From Cladophialophora immunda (taxonomy: Eukaryota > Ascomycota > Eurotiomycetes > Chaetothyriales > Herpotrichiellaceae), in the NCBI RefSeq assembly GCF_000835495.1, contig NW_015622546.1, positions 2,048,883 through 2,112,882 on the forward strand: a stretch of 64,000 nt of DNA. The letters are read 5' to 3'. Positions within the stretch are counted from its first letter, which is position 1, and the number at the start of each line of letters is the position of its first letter. The notes below the pieces were generated by a model. That model worked only from the letters and a program-made list of their open reading frames with translations. It had not been told where the DNA came from and made no database searches. The translations under genes were made by a program, and so were the position numbers. Of the stretch, positions 60,213 through 64,000 are shown piece after piece.

Positions 60213-62249
60213 TCAGATCAGAGCCTGCCCTCTAAACATGGCCTCCCTGACTTCCCTAATCACGTCCTTCCGATCTTTGCCCCCCATCAGCACAATTCCC
60301 CTCCCTCGCCGGTTCATCCTGCCCATGCGCCCCAACCGATGGACAAAGTCTATCGTAGTGTGCGGAACGTCATATAATACCACGTGGCGGACCGCGAGAG
60401 TGTCAACGCCGCGCGACCCCAGGTCGGTGGTCACGAGAACTTTGACGTCCGGGAGATGCCTTGTTGGTCTAGGCGTTTGAGGAAGGTGTGTCCCAGAAGT
60501 CGAAGGAGTAGATGAACGGTCAAAAGGTACGAAGTCTTTGAACAATTTCTTCGAGGTGGAGGATGGAGAAGAGGACGGCTTGGAAGAGCCTTCAACACGG
60601 TCCACAGAGGTGAATGTTGCAAGGATTTCAGCCTGACGCTGTTCCGCAGTATCTCTCGTCAATGCCACCGCTTCGATTCCCTTTGATACGAGGAACCGCG
60701 CAACCTCTTCTGCCTTCTCGCGCTCGTTGACGAAAACAAGGATATGCTTCACCGTGTTCTTAGGGTTGAGGTCTTCGTGCACAGCCTTCCCTAGGGTCCA
60801 GATCACGTCCGCACAAGCCAGGTCGCGACTGCCGCGATAGGGATCCTTGTCGATATCCACAGCGCCCAATTGGACTCGACGTGGAATGGTATGCAGCTTG
60901 GGTGTGACGATGCGTTTACAATCAGGGAACCTCTTGTCAATGAATCTGTCAAGACTGTTTGGAATAGTGGCAGAGCAGAGGATGAGTTGCTTTAATGAAG
61001 GAGCCGCACGATCGATAATTTCGCACGTTGTCTCACTGAAGGAGCGGTCGAAAAGGGAATCAGCCTCGTCCATGACCAGATACTGAACGCGTGACAAGAT
61101 ATTTGGCTCTTTTTTTGCAATGCTGGCGATCAAATGGGGAGAAGAAACGAGGATATCGATCCCCTGAGGATTGAAGAGGCGATTGCGGATGACCGTAGGC
61201 GTGTTCGAGGAAGAAATGCCCGCGGAGCGATATTTCACTGTGTGGCCAATGACTTTGACGACCTTTGTAACCTGAGCAACGAGTTCCGAGGAGGGAAGGA
61301 GGATGAGGGCTCGAGGTCGGCCCATTGACTGATTTGGTGATGCCTCATCAGTTTCCGAAGGGTCTGCTTCGAAAACACGGTTCTTGTCTCGTTCTTCCTT
61401 TTCTTTGACGCTCCGGGCTTCACGCTCGAGCTCTTCGTTGCGATCCACCTCTTCTTGTTGTTTCACGGCGTTGATGACGGGTAACAGGTACGCCAGCGTC
61501 TTCCCTGAACCAGTCTCTGCGGCGAGAAGGAATGTCCTGTATTTGTTTGGGACGGGATTCCCATCTGCATCCACCTGCTTCTGCTTTTGATACTCGCCCT
61601 TTCGGCTGAGAAGCGCCGGAACCGCCAGTTTCTGTACAGGGGTGGGTGTATACTCCGTCAGATGTGGCAGGACCTGGGTATAGATAGAGTCGACAACTGA
61701 AGGCATCAATCCCAGCTCGTCAAAGGAATCAATTTTCTCCATTTGCTGCTTTAGTTTGGTTCGTTGCCCGTAGGATAGGGGAGTGAGGATCTGCTGCATC
61801 TTCAGTGCGTGGAAAAGTGGCCGTTCGTCTTTGTCCTTTTTCTCCCTTTGCCTCGAGGATGAAATTGACGTGACAGCGACACCGCCCTCTTCGTCAGGAG
61901 GTGGAGTGGTCTTTGTCTGCAGCTTAGTTGTGGTTGCGCGCTCCTTGATCTTCGACCTAAGGGCCATTCGGACTCGTGACGGGACCGCTCGAGGTGGTCG
62001 CGCAACAGGTAATCGTGCCACCGTTTGATTCATTCCCGCAAACGGACCTGCTGTATCCCTTTTCGCCACCCTTCTTCCCACGTCCGTCTTCCCTACATCT
62101 TGTGTAAGAGTCATTCTGGAGGGTTTCTTCCGCTGGCGCATGGCTAATGCCATAGATCTCTGGGACTGCCATTGTCGCGTTGGTGGCCTGAGCGAAAAGA
62201 CTAATGTTCGAAACTGGCAAGCTGGACAGATGGTAGCAGACGACGACAT
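60213..62249 (-). CDS. MRH4: Mitochondrial DEAD-box RNA helicase Mrh4
   Basis: Single-exon protein of 678 aa. A basic, Ser/Arg-rich leader (MSSSATICPACQFRTLVFSL, then many Arg/Lys) fits mitochondrial import. The Mrh4 signature FHALKMQQILTPLSYGQRTK precedes the helicase core: Q-motif region EYTPTPVQKLAVPAL, I AAETGSGKT, Ia PSSELVAQV, II DEAD (VMDEADSLFDRSF), III SATIP, and VI HRLGRMGR. The C-terminus is short. In yeast, Mrh4 is needed for a late step of assembly of the large mitoribosomal subunit on 21S rRNA. The start at 62249 is preferred; the open frame continues 38 codons upstream to another Met, but the presequence-like region begins here. It is divergent from the Bud4-like gene. Confidence 0.9.
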   Translation of the reverse strand: MSSSATICPACQFRTLVFSLRPPTRQWQSQRSMALAMRQRKKPSRMTLTQDVGKTDVGRRVAKRDTAGPFAGMNQTVARLPVARPPRAVPSRVRMALRSKIKERATTTKLQTKTTPPPDEEGGVAVTSISSSRQREKKDKDERPLFHALKMQQILTPLSYGQRTKLKQQMEKIDSFDELGLMPSVVDSIYTQVLPHLTEYTPTPVQKLAVPALLSRKGEYQKQKQVDADGNPVPNKYRTFLLAAETGSGKTLAYLLPVINAVKQQEEVDRNEELEREARSVKEKEERDKNRVFEADPSETDEASPNQSMGRPRALILLPSSELVAQVTKVVKVIGHTVKYRSAGISSSNTPTVIRNRLFNPQGIDILVSSPHLIASIAKKEPNILSRVQYLVMDEADSLFDRSFSETTCEIIDRAAPSLKQLILCSATIPNSLDRFIDKRFPDCKRIVTPKLHTIPRRVQLGAVDIDKDPYRGSRDLACADVIWTLGKAVHEDLNPKNTVKHILVFVNEREKAEEVARFLVSKGIEAVALTRDTAEQRQAEILATFTSVDRVEGSSKPSSSPSSTSKKLFKDFVPFDRSSTPSTSGTHLPQTPRPTRHLPDVKVLVTTDLGSRGVDTLAVRHVVLYDVPHTTIDFVHRLGRMGRMNRRGRGIVLMGGKDRKDVIREVREAMFRGQALI

Positions 62250-62853
62250 GGACGGCAGTGCAGCGAACACGGTTGGAAGCGGACAAGGGAACAGGGACCA
62301 TCCAACTGCGCCGTTACAATCTCGAACTTTTTTTCCCCTGCGCATCGCGTTCTCGTGGTCCACTGTAGCCGAGCGAGACCCCTTGCAAGTCTTGCGCCAC
62401 AGACTAGGGTCTGTCTCGGGTGGACTTCAGCGCCAGCACGTTGCCTGGCAACCGACGGTGTCGCGGGCTTTGTTGTTGTTCCCCAGTAAAACCGCCGTGG
62501 GGGGGCCACTTAAGTTTCGCATATACCACCCGACAACGTTGAATATTAACACTCTCAACGAGACCTCTCTCTGCTGACTACTCTTCCTCAAGGAGCGGCC
62601 TCGATTGTGGTCGCAGTTGGGCAGTCAACTGTAGCTCACAGTCTTTTTGCTATTGCGCTTGTTGCTATCGTTTCTACACCCGCGCAGCTGGTCTGCCTCA
62701 TCAGGCTCAGCACGGACATTCTGCCATTCTTTCCAGCTTCGCGCGCCACCCATCGATTTCGCATTCCTCGATTCAGTCACTCATCCCGTAATTCATGGTC
62801 TGAGCTCGACATCTGCTACATACACAAAGCCATTGTCGACTCTGCCCTAAGCT
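62250..62853. promoter_or_regulatory. Divergent promoter of MRH4 and the Bud4-like gene
   Basis: 604 bp between divergent starts, pyrimidine-rich on the plus strand from about 62640 to 62830. No gene is seen. Confidence 0.5.
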
Positions 62854-64000
62854 ATGGCTTCCGAGGTAAAGACGGAATTGTTGATGTTGACCTCGTTTCG
62901 CTCACCATCACTCTCAGGTCCCACCCTTGCGCATCCAAAAGGGCGGCGGCGGCGGCAATGGGCCCAGCTCTTCGCCATCCAAGCTGCCACGGATAACTAA
63001 TCGTCCTCTTTCCGAGCTGAGTCCTATGGCAATTCGCAGGAACTCTCCAAGTTTCCCGCAACCAAAGGTACGTCGTGCGCCATTGGCCCAAGACCAAATC
63101 TGACATATTCGCAGGGCAAGCTATTCAGCAGCGAGACCTCCCCCGTTGGTTCATCGCCATTTTCTACGAGTTCGCCACGTTTGTTTTGGCAGGGCCGTGA
63201 TCCAAGTTCCCCTGCCAGAGAAAACACCGAGACTCCTCCCGCCTCCTCCCCACAGAAGCGCTCGTCCATTGAAAACCTGAAGAGGGCTTCAAGAGTGAAA
63301 AATAGTAGCATGTTTGCCCTCGAACAGAGCACACACTATGATCCCTCGCGTCCGGCGATTCTTGACGGCCGCCCTCAGAGCATGCAGTTTCCACGACAGT
63401 CATCGCCAATCCGGGGTTCGGACGCCGGGCGAAAAGAAAACGTTGCGCCCCTGGACAGAACGTCGTCGGTTCAACCACAAGAGAAGCAGCAGGAGGATGA
63501 GTCCAAGGCTGCGACTAATTCAGTCACACCCCTCTCACCAAGTCGGCTGAATAGCTCGCCGGCCAAGTCATCATTATCAAAGAAGACAGGGTCAGCATTC
63601 AGAAGCAGTGGCTTCAACCCCGAGACCGGCATTTGGGAAGACGATGAAGATTTCCAAGACAGACAACTGCCCGCTGGCCGTGGGCTGCACCGTCACCAAA
63701 AAAGCGTTACGTTTGACCAAGCACCTCCACAAATCAACGAGTACGAGGAACCCACACCTGCCCCTTCTTCAATTGCGTCTGGATCGCGGGAAGGTAGCTA
63801 TGAGTCTACCGATGACGACGAAGATGAGGACGAGGAGGCAAGCTTTGAGAGAGGTTCGTCGATGGATCATGATGACAGCTTTGACGCGTCTCTCGAGGAC
63901 ACCGAAAAGACACCGGTCGTCTTGCCTGAAGATTGGCGCTTCATGAGCCCCGAGAGCGCCAACACTGATCTGTCTCGCCATGAAGAAGACGTCTTCGAAG
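62854..64000 (+). CDS. BUD4: Bud4/anillin-like protein, 5' part
   Basis: Runs off the right edge. Three exons so far: 62854-62865 (only ATG GCT TCC GAG), 62918-63067, and 63115 onward; introns are 52 and 47 bp. Splicing gives MASE-VPPLRIQKGGGGGN ... FPQPK-GKLFSSETSP with frame kept. The readable 349 residues are disordered and rich in Ser and Pro, with many SP/TP sites, an RHQKSVTFDQAPPQINEYE block, SSIASGSREGSYES and a strongly acidic DDDEDEDEEASFE patch. This block order is what I recall of the N-terminal half of Bud4 proteins in moulds; anillin-homology and PH domains would lie beyond the window. Bud4 organises septins and septum formation. The name rests on recall of the disordered half, so it is moderately sure. 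Confidence 0.72.

Noticed and set aside
1..64000. tRNA genes
   Set aside because: I looked by eye for T-loop words (GTTCGA and GTTCAA types); each of the few hits lacked a pairing T-stem or lay inside a gene. A tRNAscan-SE run would settle it.
1..64000. Transposons or a large mobile element filling the gene-poor block
   Set aside because: No transposase, reverse transcriptase, tyrosine recombinase or long terminal repeats were seen among the ORFs; old degraded copies cannot be excluded without a repeat library.

Overview
The window reads as nuclear DNA of a filamentous ascomycete (Pezizomycotina). The grounds are short introns of about 45-90 bp with GTAxGT donors, CTAAC/CTGAC branch points and YAG acceptors, together with the gene content: a PIR cell-wall protein, a CMT1/Cap59-type mannosyltransferase, a fungal-specific transcription-factor domain, Gup1, Pkr1 and a Bud4-like protein. 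A Eurotiomycete (for example Chaetothyriales) is my guess from overall style only; I see no rRNA, tRNA, transposon or CRISPR.

Layout. 0-6.3 kb: end of an aldehyde dehydrogenase (+), then on the minus strand an SDR oxidoreductase, a glutathionyl-hydroquinone reductase and the four-exon GUP1 acyltransferase. 6.7-20 kb: the SWR1-complex HIT-finger subunit (+), a WLM/Wss1-type metalloprotease (-), a GT69 mannosyltransferase (-), an AidB-like acyl-CoA dehydrogenase (+), a divergent GTPBP1-type GTPase (-) and the V-ATPase assembly factor PKR1 (-). 20-35 kb: a gene-poor block in which one three-exon C2H2 regulator (25.0-26.4 kb) has about 5.0 kb of non-coding DNA before it and about 9.0 kb after it; the latter is rich in simple repeats and holds three long C/G homopolymers. 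35.4-44.3 kb: two divergently transcribed F-box genes, the SDHAF3 assembly factor, a small Cys-rich protein ending in a CaaX-like box, and a TauD-type dioxygenase. 46.8-53.2 kb: a five-exon fungal transcription-factor-domain protein, the APC/C cullin subunit APC2 and the eRF1 methyltransferase MTQ2. 53.8-64 kb: a seven-exon PIR cell-wall protein, two RNA helicases (Dhr2-like and mitochondrial Mrh4-like), and the 5' part of a Bud4/anillin-like gene that runs off the window.

Most genes are housekeeping and I see no biosynthetic cluster. Several concern the cell surface (GUP1, GT69, PIR, Bud4), two act in ribosome biogenesis (the helicases) and several deal with redox chemistry (ALDH, SDR, GHR). 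The most unusual items are the PIR gene, whose PIR repeats are carried on exons of 48 or 96 bp that all begin and end in the same phase inside a Gln codon; the GTPase with non-canonical P-loop and G3 motifs; and the large non-coding block around the C2H2 regulator. Exon boundaries were derived by hand from splice motifs and reading-frame continuity; no transcript or database evidence was available.
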